Source: Roseibium marinum (GTDB taxonomy: Bacteria > Pseudomonadota > Alphaproteobacteria > Rhizobiales > Stappiaceae). From it: a stretch of 64,000 bases of DNA. The notes below the pieces were generated by a model that was not told the DNA's origin, did no database searches, and saw only the letters and a program-made list of their open reading frames with translations. The translations under genes were made by a program, and so were the position numbers. Below are positions 51,934 to 63,685 of the stretch, one piece after another; position 1 is the first letter of the stretch; each line of letters starts with the position of its first letter. The stretch covers positions 248,001 to 312,000 of the forward strand of contig NZ_PPCN01000002.1 of NCBI RefSeq assembly GCF_002906165.1. The letters run 5' to 3'.

Positions 51934-51943
51934 GGTCTAGACC
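51934..51943. promoter_or_regulatory. Palindrome GGTCTAGACC in the acs upstream region
   Basis: The 336-base gap 51748-52083 before acs contains no gene. The dyad GGTCTAGACC at 51934-51943, in the context CGGTCTAGACCA, differs by one base from the TGGTCTAGACCA core bound by HutC-type GntR regulators such as DasR/NagR. A ten-base palindrome can occur by chance, and no such regulator is in the window. Confidence 0.3.
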
Positions 51944-52083
51944 AAAGACTCGCCGACTAAAGTACCAAATCTTGGTTCTGGACGCTTTATGGGGCCATAC
52001 GCATAATGGCCGCCGACAAATAGATCAGCGCTGAAGGCATCCGCCCGACGCTGATCCCATTGTGGTTTCTGGGAGGTTTTCAC

Positions 52084-54018
<1,935 letters not shown>

Positions 54019-54040
54019 GACCAGCGCCGGTTGAAAGACA

Positions 54041-54069
54041 AAAAAGCCTGCCCTATCGGCAGGCTTTTT
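54041..54069. terminator. Bidirectional intrinsic terminator
   Basis: AAAAAGCCTGCC (54041-54052) and GGCAGGCTTTTT (54058-54069) are perfectly complementary around a five-base loop, giving a GC stem with A/T flanks on both strands. It serves acs (+) and the converging TadG-like gene (-). Confidence 0.92.
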
Positions 54070-54093
54070 CTTCGCCGGCTCAGTTGGCGCGGA

Positions 54094-55509
54094 TTATTTT
54101 GAAAGATAGATCTGCTGGATCTTTCGGGCGATGTTCGAAAAATCATCGATGAGATCTTCCGCGCTCGTCGCCTGATGATAGTTTCCTTCACTGGCGCAGT
54201 ACTGCATGTTCCTTGCCCCGGCGGAGTTGTTGTTGTTGCCGAAATAGACACCGAATATCTCGATCCCCGCCGCTTTCATTCCGTCGCAAAGTCCTCGTGA
54301 AGCTGTGGAGGATTCATTGTCATAGCCCTGACCTTCGCTTTTTTCCTCCCATTTAAAAACGTCGACCTCTTCATATTTCTTGCAACTGCCATACTTCCAG
54401 CGCGTGCATTGCCATTCCGTCTCGATGAAGTCGTAATACCGGTTGTTATCACCGTCTGTCATGATGACCGCGAACTTGAGGACATCCTCGTTATCATAGG
54501 ATTCGCCAACGCTATCGCTCGGCCAGACATCGCCATAATTCGGCGACAGGCTGTTCCAGCCCCAGGTGATGCCCGTCTGGCCGGCTGTCCCGCCGTTGTC
54601 GTCCAGATCCTCGATCGCATCCATGAGGGCATCGCGGTTCGAGGTGAGCGGAATCATTTCCGAGTCCTTCGAGCAGCTGTTGCTGCCACCGCCATAAAAT
54701 GTGTCTTTCGGCGGCGGTGAGGCTTCGTCGTAATAGTCGTAGGATTCATCGGTGAATCTCACGTCATATTCTTCGGACCCGTCATCGTAGTCCTGACGCT
54801 CGGTGACACAGACGCTACCGTCCGAATACCCGAACGGACCTCCCTTCACCTTGTCGGCATAGTCTCCGAGATTGACCCCCTGGCTGTAGGGAACCAGGGA
54901 AATGCGGACCTTGCTGTTTTCTTCGTCGAGGTTTTCGGGAATGAGAATATTGACGAGGCTGCTGGATGCCGTGCGAAGCGTGTCCATGTCGTATCGCATG
55001 GAGCCCGTCACATCCACCACCAGCGCCAGTTCCACGTCGAATCTGGAAAAGGTAACCTGTGCGCTGGTGCCGAAGGCAAAGAACGCCGGTCCGATAGTCT
55101 TCTTCATGTACCCGCCAAAGTCGACGAAATAGTTGTCCAGAGTCGCTGAGGAAGTAACCGTTACCAGTCCGTTTTCCGTATCGACAGTGAACGCGAGATT
55201 TTCGATCGCCTCTTCCAGGAAACCCTCACCGTCCAGGTTGGCTCTGAACGAGTCGGTCAGGGCAGTCTGTATCTCTTCGTTGTCCATCAGGGACGTGGAA
55301 AGCTCCGCGGCAACGGACAGCGCCGCCGAATCGAGAGCGTAAGACAGCTTCTCCCGGGCATTCACCGTTCGGGAGACATCCACGGCCGCGCCCATGATCA
55401 CGACCATGAGAATGACCATGATCCCGAAGAGCGGTAACACGGCGCCGTCCTGTTCGGCGAAAAATCGCTTAACGCGGCCCCGGCACGAATTGAATTTCTG
55501 GTTGAACAT
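54094..55509 (-). CDS. TadG-like protein with von Willebrand A domain
   Basis: A 471-residue membrane-anchored protein. The N-terminus has the Tad-type pattern (FFAEQDGAVLPLFGIMVILM, one transmembrane helix; VDVSRTVNAREKLSYALDSAAL), and from about residue 160 a VWA domain starts with ALVVDVTGSM, a MIDAS site of D-x-T-x-S type (Asp166, Thr168, Ser170), continuing with FAVIMTDGDNNRYY. A large Asp/Tyr/Ser-rich insert lies between these. Such proteins are pseudopilin-like or adhesive components of Flp/Tad systems. No other tad gene is nearby, so it is an orphan. A minus-strand promoter should lie in the A/T-rich 55510-55700. Confidence 0.85.
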   Translation of the reverse strand: MFNQKFNSCRGRVKRFFAEQDGAVLPLFGIMVILMVVIMGAAVDVSRTVNAREKLSYALDSAALSVAAELSTSLMDNEEIQTALTDSFRANLDGEGFLEEAIENLAFTVDTENGLVTVTSSATLDNYFVDFGGYMKKTIGPAFFAFGTSAQVTFSRFDVELALVVDVTGSMRYDMDTLRTASSSLVNILIPENLDEENSKVRISLVPYSQGVNLGDYADKVKGGPFGYSDGSVCVTERQDYDDGSEEYDVRFTDESYDYYDEASPPPKDTFYGGGSNSCSKDSEMIPLTSNRDALMDAIEDLDDNGGTAGQTGITWGWNSLSPNYGDVWPSDSVGESYDNEDVLKFAVIMTDGDNNRYYDFIETEWQCTRWKYGSCKKYEEVDVFKWEEKSEGQGYDNESSTASRGLCDGMKAAGIEIFGVYFGNNNNSAGARNMQYCASEGNYHQATSAEDLIDDFSNIARKIQQIYLSK

Positions 55510-55737
55510 ATCTGCCTCACGGTGAGACGAGACACTTATTACAAAAAGGTACTTATTCTGTTAAACGAACCTTAGCTAAATTATTAACAACCATTAACTA
55601 ATGAAACAATTACACGCTGGAGCTTGAGAACTACCAAGAATAATACAGCGACAAGTCGAATAATCGCGGCATTTGAATAAAATTTCTATGCCTGCGGCAT
55701 CACTCCAGTCCGGAGCGTCGTACATCGTTAGCGATGT

Positions 55738-56295
55738 TTACGGCTCCAGTTCGGTATCCCAGTAGAGAAAATCGAGCCAGCTGTCGTGAAGGTAGTTGGG
55801 CGGAAAGCCGCGACCGTTATTGTGCAGGTCCTGAATGGTCGGCTGAAACGGCATATGCATCGGCCACATGTTCAACTGCTTGCAGGACTTGTTGGATTTG
55901 CGCAAATTGCAGGGTGAGCAGGCCGTAATGACATTGTCCCAGGTGGTCAAGCCGCCTTTTGAGCGCGGAATAAGGTGGTCAAATGTCAGCTCGTCTTTGG
56001 CGCTGCAATACTGGCACTGGAATTTGTCGCGAAGAAAGACGTTGAAGCGGGTGAAGGCGGGATAACGGCTGGGCTTGACGAAGGTCTTGAGCGAAACGAC
56101 GCTGGGCAATCGGAATTCGAAGCTCGGACTTCGGACCGCGACGTCATATTCAGAAACGATGTTCACCCGATCCAGAAACACCGCCTTTATGGTGTCCTGC
56201 CAGGACCACAAAGACAATGGATAGTAACTCAAAGGCCGGTAATCCGCATTGAGCACCAACGCCGGATGGGCTCCCGACGAAACCGCTATCGTCAC
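55738..56295 (-). CDS. HNH endonuclease family protein
   Basis: A 185-residue HNH protein. The metal site reads FQCQYCSAKDELTFDHLIP (CxxC then DH), RSKGGLTTWDNVITACSPCN (G-G..TW.N and CxxC), followed by LRKSNKSCKQL. The flanking parts (HPALVLNADYRPLSYYPLSLW, LPSVVSLKTFVKPSRYPAFTRFN) are characteristic of a chromosomal HNH family conserved across alphaproteobacteria and not linked to phages. Its cellular role is not known to me. The start is GTG at 56295 preceded by GGAGCGGAAG. Confidence 0.9.
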   Translation of the reverse strand: MTIAVSSGAHPALVLNADYRPLSYYPLSLWSWQDTIKAVFLDRVNIVSEYDVAVRSPSFEFRLPSVVSLKTFVKPSRYPAFTRFNVFLRDKFQCQYCSAKDELTFDHLIPRSKGGLTTWDNVITACSPCNLRKSNKSCKQLNMWPMHMPFQPTIQDLHNNGRGFPPNYLHDSWLDFLYWDTELEP

Positions 56296-56641
56296 CTTCC
56301 GCTCCTCAAACCCTGAGCACCCCGCATTCGCATGAACGCGATTGAGATGCTCTCACATCTTATGCCCGATCAACGCGTGCTTTCCCGTGGTCCCACCTGA
56401 AAGCCGGGTTGATCTTGCCGGATTTTCCGTCGTCCGGTCAATCGGACAGCGGAATATGTCCTTTTGTGACGGGAGTATTGTAGTGCCGAGGTGACAGTCT
56501 TGTGAAGCCCGGTCAGAATCATTTCTGGCGTCGGCTGTTGATAGGCGCAGTCTGGCAAAGGGGCTGTCGTAAACCTCTGAATCGCTTGATCAAAACGCGC
56601 AAACCCTGTCTCAGGCCGGCGATTTTACCCAAACAACGTAA
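56296..56641. other. Gene-free interval
   Basis: This interval separates the HNH gene start from the leuC terminator. It should contain the promoter of the HNH gene. No gene, tRNA or strong palindrome was found in it. Confidence 0.5.
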
Positions 56642-56663
56642 AAGGGCGCCCGCGGGCGCCCTT
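56642..56663 (-). terminator. Intrinsic terminator of leuC
   Basis: AAGGGCGCCC (56642-56651) and GGGCGCCCTT (56654-56663) form a very GC-rich dyad 24 bases past the leuC stop; on the minus strand it is followed by TTACG after the TT of the stem, giving a short T-run. Confidence 0.72.
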
Positions 56664-56687
56664 CAAAATTCCGGTTCCTGTCCCGAA

Positions 56688-58100
<1,413 letters not shown>

Positions 58101-58313
58101 GGGTCTCTCCTCGTTCCGTCCGGTTCGGCCGCGCCGTTTGTCACAGCGATCGCATCGGCCTGCACGCCTGGCGTCATCTGAGACGGCAGAGCGGCATTAT
58201 GTAGAATTTAGATAGTGAATGACCCAGCTCTGCTTGAAGGTCAAGCATTGCGAGTTGAGTTGAATTCAACTGGGATTGACCGGCCGGCCGCGCCTGTCAT
58301 GCCGGCAGATATC

Positions 58314-58340
58314 AAAAAGGCGGCCTCAAGGACCGCCTTT
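58314..58340 (-). terminator. Intrinsic terminator of rplS
   Basis: AAAGGCGG (58316-58323) and CCGCCTTT (58333-58340) form an eight-base stem with a nine-base loop 23 bases past the rplS stop; on the minus strand it is followed by TT at 58314-58315, extending the T-run to five. Confidence 0.82.
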
Positions 58341-58363
58341 CGAAACCGGAATGCCGCATGGGC

Positions 58364-58834
58364 TTATTCGGCTGCGGTCTCCGCAGCTTCCTGCTCGGCC
58401 TTTTTCGCTTCGGCCTTGGCGGTCTTTACAGCGGTGGCTTCCGCACGGACTTCATCGTTAAGCCGCTTGGAGCGAACATTGGTGTTTTCGACAATACGGG
58501 CCGATTTGCCGCGACGGTCACGCAGGTAATAGAGCTTCGCGCGGCGGACCTTGCCGCGGCGGACAACCTCTACGCCTTCCAGCATCGGCGAAAAAATCGG
58601 GAACACACGTTCCACGCCTTCACCGTAGGAAATCTTGCGGACCGTGAAACTTTCGTTGATGCCGCCGCCGGAGCGAGCGATGCACACGCCTTCATAGGCC
58701 TGGGTACGGGTACGGGTACCTTCGGTGACCTTCACGTTGACACGAACGGTGTCACCCGGCGAAAATTCCGGCAGCTTGCGCTGCTCTTCGATTTTCGCCA
58801 TTTCGTCGGCATTCAGCTGCTCGATGATATTCAT
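58364..58834 (-). CDS. rplS: 50S ribosomal protein L19
   Basis: A 156-residue L19, at the interface of the ribosomal subunits. It shows [97 protein letters not shown] in successive pieces. Beyond the standard ~115 residues there is an Ala/Glu/Lys-rich helical tail ([20 protein letters not shown]), as is usual in Hyphomicrobiales. It lies 223 bases downstream of trmD with no gene between. Confidence 0.96.
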   Translation of the reverse strand: MNIIEQLNADEMAKIEEQRKLPEFSPGDTVRVNVKVTEGTRTRTQAYEGVCIARSGGGINESFTVRKISYGEGVERVFPIFSPMLEGVEVVRRGKVRRAKLYYLRDRRGKSARIVENTNVRSKRLNDEVRAEATAVKTAKAEAKKAEQEAAETAAE

Positions 58835-59057
58835 GGCATGTTTCCCTTTTCATTTACAAAGCGGTCAGAGCGTTCTCCGAAAGTCAGGGAACGAATTCAC
58901 CAGCTCTGGGCCATGTTGCATATCCGCCGGATTTTCATGAGATTTCCGGAACGTCCGGGGCTCATTGTCGAAAAGCAGGTCCCCTGAAAAGAGACATACC
59001 TTCACCCAGCTTCCGCGGGCGTATACAGGGATTTTCCGCAAATGTCATGCGGATTCT

Positions 59058-59768
59058 TCAATCCACGTCGTCCTCGTCCGCCATATAGGCGTCCCACAGA
59101 TCCGGGCGACGTTCGCGGGTGAGGCTTTCGGCTTCCGCCATGCGCCACTCGTGGATCTTCCGATGATTGCCGGAGGTCAGCACCTGCGGAATGGACAGGC
59201 CCTCGAACTCCGCCGGGCGGGTATAGTGCGGATGTTCCAGCAGTCCTGTCTCGAAGCTCTCCGTTTCGGCACTTTCCATATTGCCCATCACCCCGGGAAT
59301 CAACCGGACGACCGCATCGAGAAGGCTGATCGCGGCGATTTCGCCTCCGGAAAGAATGTAATCGCCGATGGAAACCTCCTCCAGGCCGCGCGTATCGATG
59401 ACGCGCTGGTCCACCCCCTCGAACCGGCCGCAGATGATGACCGCACCCGGTCCCTCCGCCAGCTCATGCGCCCGGGCCTGCGTGAACGGAACGCCGCGCG
59501 GGCTCATCAGCAGTCTCGGACGCGGATCGCCGGCGGGCGAGGCGGCATCGATCGCCTTTGCCAGAATGTCCGCCCTGAGAACCATCCCGGCCCCGCCGCC
59601 GGCCGGAGTATCGTCCACGGAGCGGTGTTTGTCCGTGGTGAAATCACGTATCTGGCTGGCCTCCAGCCGCCAAAGGTCCTTCTCAAGCGCCCGCCCGGAG
59701 AGACTGTGTCCCAGGGGGCCCGGAAACATGTCCGGATAAAGCGTCAGAACTGATGCTGAGAAGGTCAT
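59058..59768 (-). CDS. trmD: tRNA (guanine-N1)-methyltransferase
   Basis: TrmD makes m1G37 in tRNAs with G36 and prevents frameshifting. The 236-residue SPOUT enzyme shows [54 protein letters not shown] and the trefoil-knot SAM site [23 protein letters not shown], then [22 protein letters not shown]. The ATG at 59768, with AGGGA upstream, is preferred over an upstream in-frame start. In relatives it follows rimM; here a VanZ-like gene on the other strand stands between them. Confidence 0.96.
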   Translation of the reverse strand: MTFSASVLTLYPDMFPGPLGHSLSGRALEKDLWRLEASQIRDFTTDKHRSVDDTPAGGGAGMVLRADILAKAIDAASPAGDPRPRLLMSPRGVPFTQARAHELAEGPGAVIICGRFEGVDQRVIDTRGLEEVSIGDYILSGGEIAAISLLDAVVRLIPGVMGNMESAETESFETGLLEHPHYTRPAEFEGLSIPQVLTSGNHRKIHEWRMAEAESLTRERRPDLWDAYMADEDDVD

Positions 59769-59955
59769 GATTGTCCCTGCCGATAATCGCACGCCGGTAA
59801 TTCAATCCGGTCCTGGACCGGTTTAAACGCGGTAGAGCATCTTGTCTGCGTCCAATTGAAAGCGGCGCGCGCTAGGAAATTGTTAACCAGACTGAGGAAA
59901 GAACGTCCGATCAACAGGTTATTTGCCGGAGAGAAAGTTCTGATTAAGGGTCGGC

Positions 59956-60513
59956 ATGCGATCGTTGAGGACTGATTCAACCGGATATACCACTGTGGTC
60001 AAATTCCCTTCATTGCGAGTGAAGCTCCCCGCCTTTTTACAGGACCGGATCGACCGGCATTATCTGGATATTTCCTTCAGCCGGGTCGCACCGCTGGCGG
60101 TGTTGATAGTCTTTGGTGTCCTGGTCGGACTGGTGTTCAACACCGGCGTCGGACACCCATACGACAAGGTCATCCATATCGGCTTTTTTGCCCTGCTGAC
60201 CCTGGCCATCCACGCCCTGTTCTGCTGCCGCCTGCGCATTTCGGCTGTCGTGGCTTTCGGCATGGGGATCGCCGGCGAGATTGTGCAGGGGCTTCTGCCG
60301 CATCACGAAATGTCATTGCCCGATACCTTTGCCAATGGGGTCGGGGTGGCGTTGATCGTCGCGCTGATCGCCCTCATCCGCTCGGAGAGCAGGCAGGCTG
60401 TTGAGGATGAACAGGAAGAATTGAATCTGGGTCAGATGGGACTTGAACCCGTGCGAAGACGCTATTTCTCCGGTCAACCCTCGGACGGTTCCGGCACGCC
60501 CTCGGATAAATAG
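59956..60513 (+). CDS. VanZ-family membrane protein
   Basis: A 185-residue membrane protein with about four hydrophobic segments (VAPLAVLIVFGVLVGLVFN, KVIHIGFFALLTLAIHALFC, AVVAFGMGIAGEIVQGLLP, FANGVGVALIVALIALI). The VanZ pattern is D(K)..H...F..L near HPYDKVIHIGFFALL and GEIVQ....R/H....D...N in EIVQGLLPHHEMSLPDTFANGVG. Function is unknown outside teicoplanin resistance. The hydrophilic tail of about 45 residues overlaps the rimM gene on the opposite strand by 40 bases. It is the only plus-strand gene inside the ribosomal cluster. ATG 59956 has AAGGG upstream. Confidence 0.82.
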   Translation: MRSLRTDSTGYTTVVKFPSLRVKLPAFLQDRIDRHYLDISFSRVAPLAVLIVFGVLVGLVFNTGVGHPYDKVIHIGFFALLTLAIHALFCCRLRISAVVAFGMGIAGEIVQGLLPHHEMSLPDTFANGVGVALIVALIALIRSESRQAVEDEQEELNLGQMGLEPVRRRYFSGQPSDGSGTPSDK

Positions 60514-61016
60514 TCGTCCGGCAGGACCACAGTCACACGTTTTTCCGCAAGACTGATTTCCGGCACGATTTCTCTCGTGAACGGGACGTAGAAGGTCCCG
60601 CCTCGCCTCGGACGGATTTCCAGCAGATCCCCGGCGCCGAAATCCTGCACGGAAACGACTTTCCCCAGCATCTTACCGGACTGATCGATGACCGTGAGAC
60701 CGTTCAGGTCCGAGTAGTAGAATTCATCTTCATCAGGTTCGGGAAGCTGATCCCGGCGGATATAAAGCTCAACGCCATTGAGTTCCTCCGCCTGGTTGCG
60801 GTCGGCGATCCCCTTGAATTTGGTGATCACGACCGTTTTCTTCACACGCGCATGTTCAACTTCAAAGGAGCGTTTACCGTCCTTCGTGGTCAGCGTGCCG
60901 TAATCGGAAAAGGAAAGCGGATCGCCGCCGAACGGTTTGACCCGTACCTCGCCGCGAATGCCATGGGCCGCGCCGATCAGGGCCATCAGAACTTTTTGAT
61001 CGTCCGATACGCTCAT
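60474..61016 (-). CDS. rimM: 16S rRNA processing protein RimM
   Basis: RimM binds S19 and helps mature the 30S head. The 180-residue protein has its N-terminal RimM domain (VLMALIGAAHGIRGEVRVKPFG, then GIADRNQAEELNGVELYIRRDQLPE) and a C-terminal PRC-barrel (EFYYSDLNGLTVIDQSGKMLGKVVSVQDFGAGDLLEIRP in pieces, FYVPFTREIVPEI). It lies 87 bases downstream of rpsP. The last 12 codons overlap the convergent VanZ-like gene. Confidence 0.95.
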   Translation of the reverse strand: MSVSDDQKVLMALIGAAHGIRGEVRVKPFGGDPLSFSDYGTLTTKDGKRSFEVEHARVKKTVVITKFKGIADRNQAEELNGVELYIRRDQLPEPDEDEFYYSDLNGLTVIDQSGKMLGKVVSVQDFGAGDLLEIRPRRGGTFYVPFTREIVPEISLAEKRVTVVLPDDYLSEGVPEPSEG

Positions 61017-61103
61017 CTCAGCAAGTCCTGAAACCTGCCGCGCCCTGACGGGCGCGGACCGGTTGCTCTGGTGAACAGGCCGCTACGGCCATGATCGTGG
61101 TAC

Positions 61104-61520
61104 TTATTCAGCGGCGGCTTCCTCAGCGGCGGGTGCTTCGGCAGCGGCTTCTTCCGCAGGCGCGGCAGCAGCGGCGGCAGCTTCCTCATCGGCAAGACGC
61201 TTGGCTTCCACGCGCTCTTTTGCCTTTGCACCCGGCTCGGCTTTCTTCGGATTGTTGCGCGCATCGCGCTTCAGAAGGCCAGCGGCGTCGAGGAAACGGT
61301 GAACACGGTCGGTCGGCTTGGCGCCGGTATTGAGCCAATACTGAATGCGCTCGACATCAAGCTTGACGCGGTCTTCGGAATCCTTCGGCAGCATCGGGTC
61401 GTAGGAACCGACCTTTTCGATGAAGCGGCCGTCGCGCGGAGCGCGGATGTCCGCGATAACGATACGGTAATACGGGCGCTTCTTGGAACCCCCGCGTGCA
61501 AGGCGAATTTTAGTAGCCAT
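61104..61520 (-). CDS. rpsP: 30S ribosomal protein S16
   Basis: A 138-residue S16. It shows [37 protein letters not shown] and [22 protein letters not shown]. The standard protein is about 80-90 residues; here a basic then Ala/Glu-rich tail ([28 protein letters not shown] split over the last 45 residues) is added, which is common in alphaproteobacteria. The ATG at 61520 lies 18 bases after the chorismate mutase stop, so the genes are co-transcribed. Confidence 0.96.
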   Translation of the reverse strand: MATKIRLARGGSKKRPYYRIVIADIRAPRDGRFIEKVGSYDPMLPKDSEDRVKLDVERIQYWLNTGAKPTDRVHRFLDAAGLLKRDARNNPKKAEPGAKAKERVEAKRLADEEAAAAAAAPAEEAAAEAPAAEEAAAE

Positions 61521-61538
61521 TTTATTTTCTCCAGTTTT

Positions 61539-61868
61539 TCAGTTGCCGGCTTCAGCGGCAATGGCTTCATGATGCCGGATCACTTCGCGAACGATGAAGT
61601 TCAGGAATTTCTCGGCAAAATCAGGATCGAGATTGGCGTCGCAGGCAAGCTGCCGCAGCCGTTCGATCTGAATCTTTTCCCGCGCCGGATCGGCTGGCGG
61701 CAGGTCGTTGTTTGCTTTCAGGACACCCACTTTCTGGGTGCATTTGAACCGTTCGGCCAGCATGTGAACCAGCGCCGCGTCGATATTGTCGATGGACGCC
61801 CTGAGCGCTTTCAGTTCTTCCACGGCCTGGCTTTCACCCAGCCGGGTTTCGGCTTCGCTCATGCTCAT
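61539..61868 (-). CDS. Chorismate mutase (AroQ type)
   Basis: A 109-residue all-helical AroQ-class enzyme converting chorismate to prephenate. It shows LKALRASIDNIDAALVHMLAERFKCTQKVG (the R..ID.ID..L..LL..R pattern), ARE..QIERLRQ in DPAREKIQIERLRQLA and FVREVIRHH-like IVREVIRHHEAI. It has no regulatory domain. The ATG at 61868 overlaps the ffh stop by four bases (ATGA); an ATG at 61862 is an alternative. The ffh - chorismate mutase - rpsP order is conserved in Hyphomicrobiales. Confidence 0.93.
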   Translation of the reverse strand: MSMSEAETRLGESQAVEELKALRASIDNIDAALVHMLAERFKCTQKVGVLKANNDLPPADPAREKIQIERLRQLACDANLDPDFAEKFLNFIVREVIRHHEAIAAEAGN

Positions 61869-63424
61869 CGCTTCTTGCCCTTGCCCAGACCCGGCAGGCC
61901 GGGCAATCTCGGTCCGCCGAGGCCCGGAAGACCCGGCATGCCCGGCGGCAGCCCGGCACCGCCCAGTCCACCGGGAAATCCTCCGGCCATTCCACCCGGA
62001 AGGCCTTTCGGCAACTCCATGCCGCCCGGCAACTGGCCGGATTTGGCCATTTCCTCAAGCTCTTTCGGATCGACATCCGGCATACCGCCGCCCATGCCAC
62101 CCATCAGCTTGCCGAGCATGCCTTTTTTCTTGCCCATAGACTTCATCATGTCGGCCATCTGGCGATGCATCTTCAGAAGCTTGTTGACTTCGGCCACCTG
62201 AACGCCGGATCCAGCGGCAATGCGTTTCTTGCGGCTTGCCTTCAGGATGTCGGGTTTGCGGCGCTCCACGGACGTCATCGACTGAATGATCGCGACCTGG
62301 CGCTTGAACACCTTGTCGTCGATATTGGATGCCTCGATCTGCTTTTTCATTTTGCCGACACCCGGCAGCATGCCCATCATGCCGGCCATGCCGCCGAGTT
62401 TTTCCATCTGCTTGAGCTGCTCGGCGAGATCGTCCAGGTCGAATTGACCCTTCTGCATCTTTTTCGCCATCTTCGCGGCCTGCTCCGCATCGATGGCTTC
62501 GGCCGCCTTCTCAACCAGCGAGACGATATCGCCCATTCCCAGGATGCGGTCGGCGATCCGCTTGGGATGAAAATCTTCCAGCGCGTCGGATTTTTCACCC
62601 GTCCCGATCAGCTTGACCGGCTTGCCCGTCACCGCCTGCATGGAAAGGGCGGCGCCGCCGCGGCCGTCGCCATCCATTCGGGTCAGCGCGATACCGGTGA
62701 TGCCGACCCGCTCGTCGAAACTCTTGGCAAGGTTGACCGCGTCCTGGCCGGTCAGGGAGTCGGCGACCAGCAGGATTTCATGAGGCTGGGCGGCGGCCTT
62801 GACGTCGGCCATTTCCTTCATCAGCGGCTCGTCGATATGGATGCGGCCGGCGGTATCCAGCATCACCACATCGTACCCGCCGAGCTTGGCGGCGGACATC
62901 GACCGTTTGGCGATCTCGACGGGTCCCTGGCCCTCGATGATCGGCAGCGTATCGATGCCGTTCTGTTCGCCCAGCACCTTCAGCTGTTCCTGGGCGGCCG
63001 GACGGCGGGTGTCCAGCGAAGCCATCAGCACCTTGCGCTTGTCGCGCTGGGTGAGGCGCCGCGCGAGCTTGGCGGTTGTCGTCGTCTTGCCCGAGCCCTG
63101 CAGGCCGACCATCATGATCGCCACCGGCGCCGGCGCGTTCAGATCGATCGGATGGGCCTCTTCACCGAGCATTTCGACAAGCTGATCGTGAACGATTTTC
63201 ACGACCATCTGGCCCGGCGTCACGGATTTGACGACTTCCGCGCCGACGGCCCGGTTGCGGACCTTGTCGGTGAAGGACCTTACGATCGGAAGGGCGACGT
63301 CAGCCTCGATCAGCGCGCGGCGGATCTCGCGCAGCGCTTCATTGACGTCATTTTCCGACAGAGCACCGCGGCCGGTGAGCTTGTCGAAAATACCGCTTAA
63401 TCGATCGGACAGGCTTTCAAACAT
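61865..63424 (-). CDS. ffh: Signal recognition particle protein Ffh
   Basis: Ffh binds 4.5S RNA and signal sequences and directs ribosomes to FtsY at the membrane. The 519-residue protein has the N domain (MFESLSDRLSGIFDKLTGRG), the G domain with P-loop GLQGSGKTTT (107-116), DTRRPAAQEQL, VMLDTAGRIHIDEPL and TRMDGDGRGGAALS, and the M domain (Met-rich; SMTSVERRKPDILKASRKKRIAAGSG is the RNA-binding part). The tail is a Gly/Pro/Met-rich low-complexity sequence (GGMAGGFPGGLGGAGLPPG) ending GKGKKR. ATG at 63424 rather than TTG at 63427 is taken as start. Confidence 0.97.
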   Translation of the reverse strand: MFESLSDRLSGIFDKLTGRGALSENDVNEALREIRRALIEADVALPIVRSFTDKVRNRAVGAEVVKSVTPGQMVVKIVHDQLVEMLGEEAHPIDLNAPAPVAIMMVGLQGSGKTTTTAKLARRLTQRDKRKVLMASLDTRRPAAQEQLKVLGEQNGIDTLPIIEGQGPVEIAKRSMSAAKLGGYDVVMLDTAGRIHIDEPLMKEMADVKAAAQPHEILLVADSLTGQDAVNLAKSFDERVGITGIALTRMDGDGRGGAALSMQAVTGKPVKLIGTGEKSDALEDFHPKRIADRILGMGDIVSLVEKAAEAIDAEQAAKMAKKMQKGQFDLDDLAEQLKQMEKLGGMAGMMGMLPGVGKMKKQIEASNIDDKVFKRQVAIIQSMTSVERRKPDILKASRKKRIAAGSGVQVAEVNKLLKMHRQMADMMKSMGKKKGMLGKLMGGMGGGMPDVDPKELEEMAKSGQLPGGMELPKGLPGGMAGGFPGGLGGAGLPPGMPGLPGLGGPRLPGLPGLGKGKKR

Positions 63425-63685
63425 CAACAGGTCCTCAGGTCGTCATTTCCGGGAGATCTCCCGAACCATATGGGCGAACGGGGCCCTAAATCCAAGCCGA
63501 TCAACCCGCGCAAAGCAGTTTCGCATCCGAGGGCGCGTCGCGCTGTCGGATGTTGACCTCCGGGATCTCTTTACGGGTCCCGGTCGGCGGATCGAATTGT
63601 CGTTCACTCATATGGAGTTCGGGGGTCTATGCCTGAAAGCATACGGAGAGTCAAGGAAACCTGCCGGATTTTCCGGCGGCAGGCA

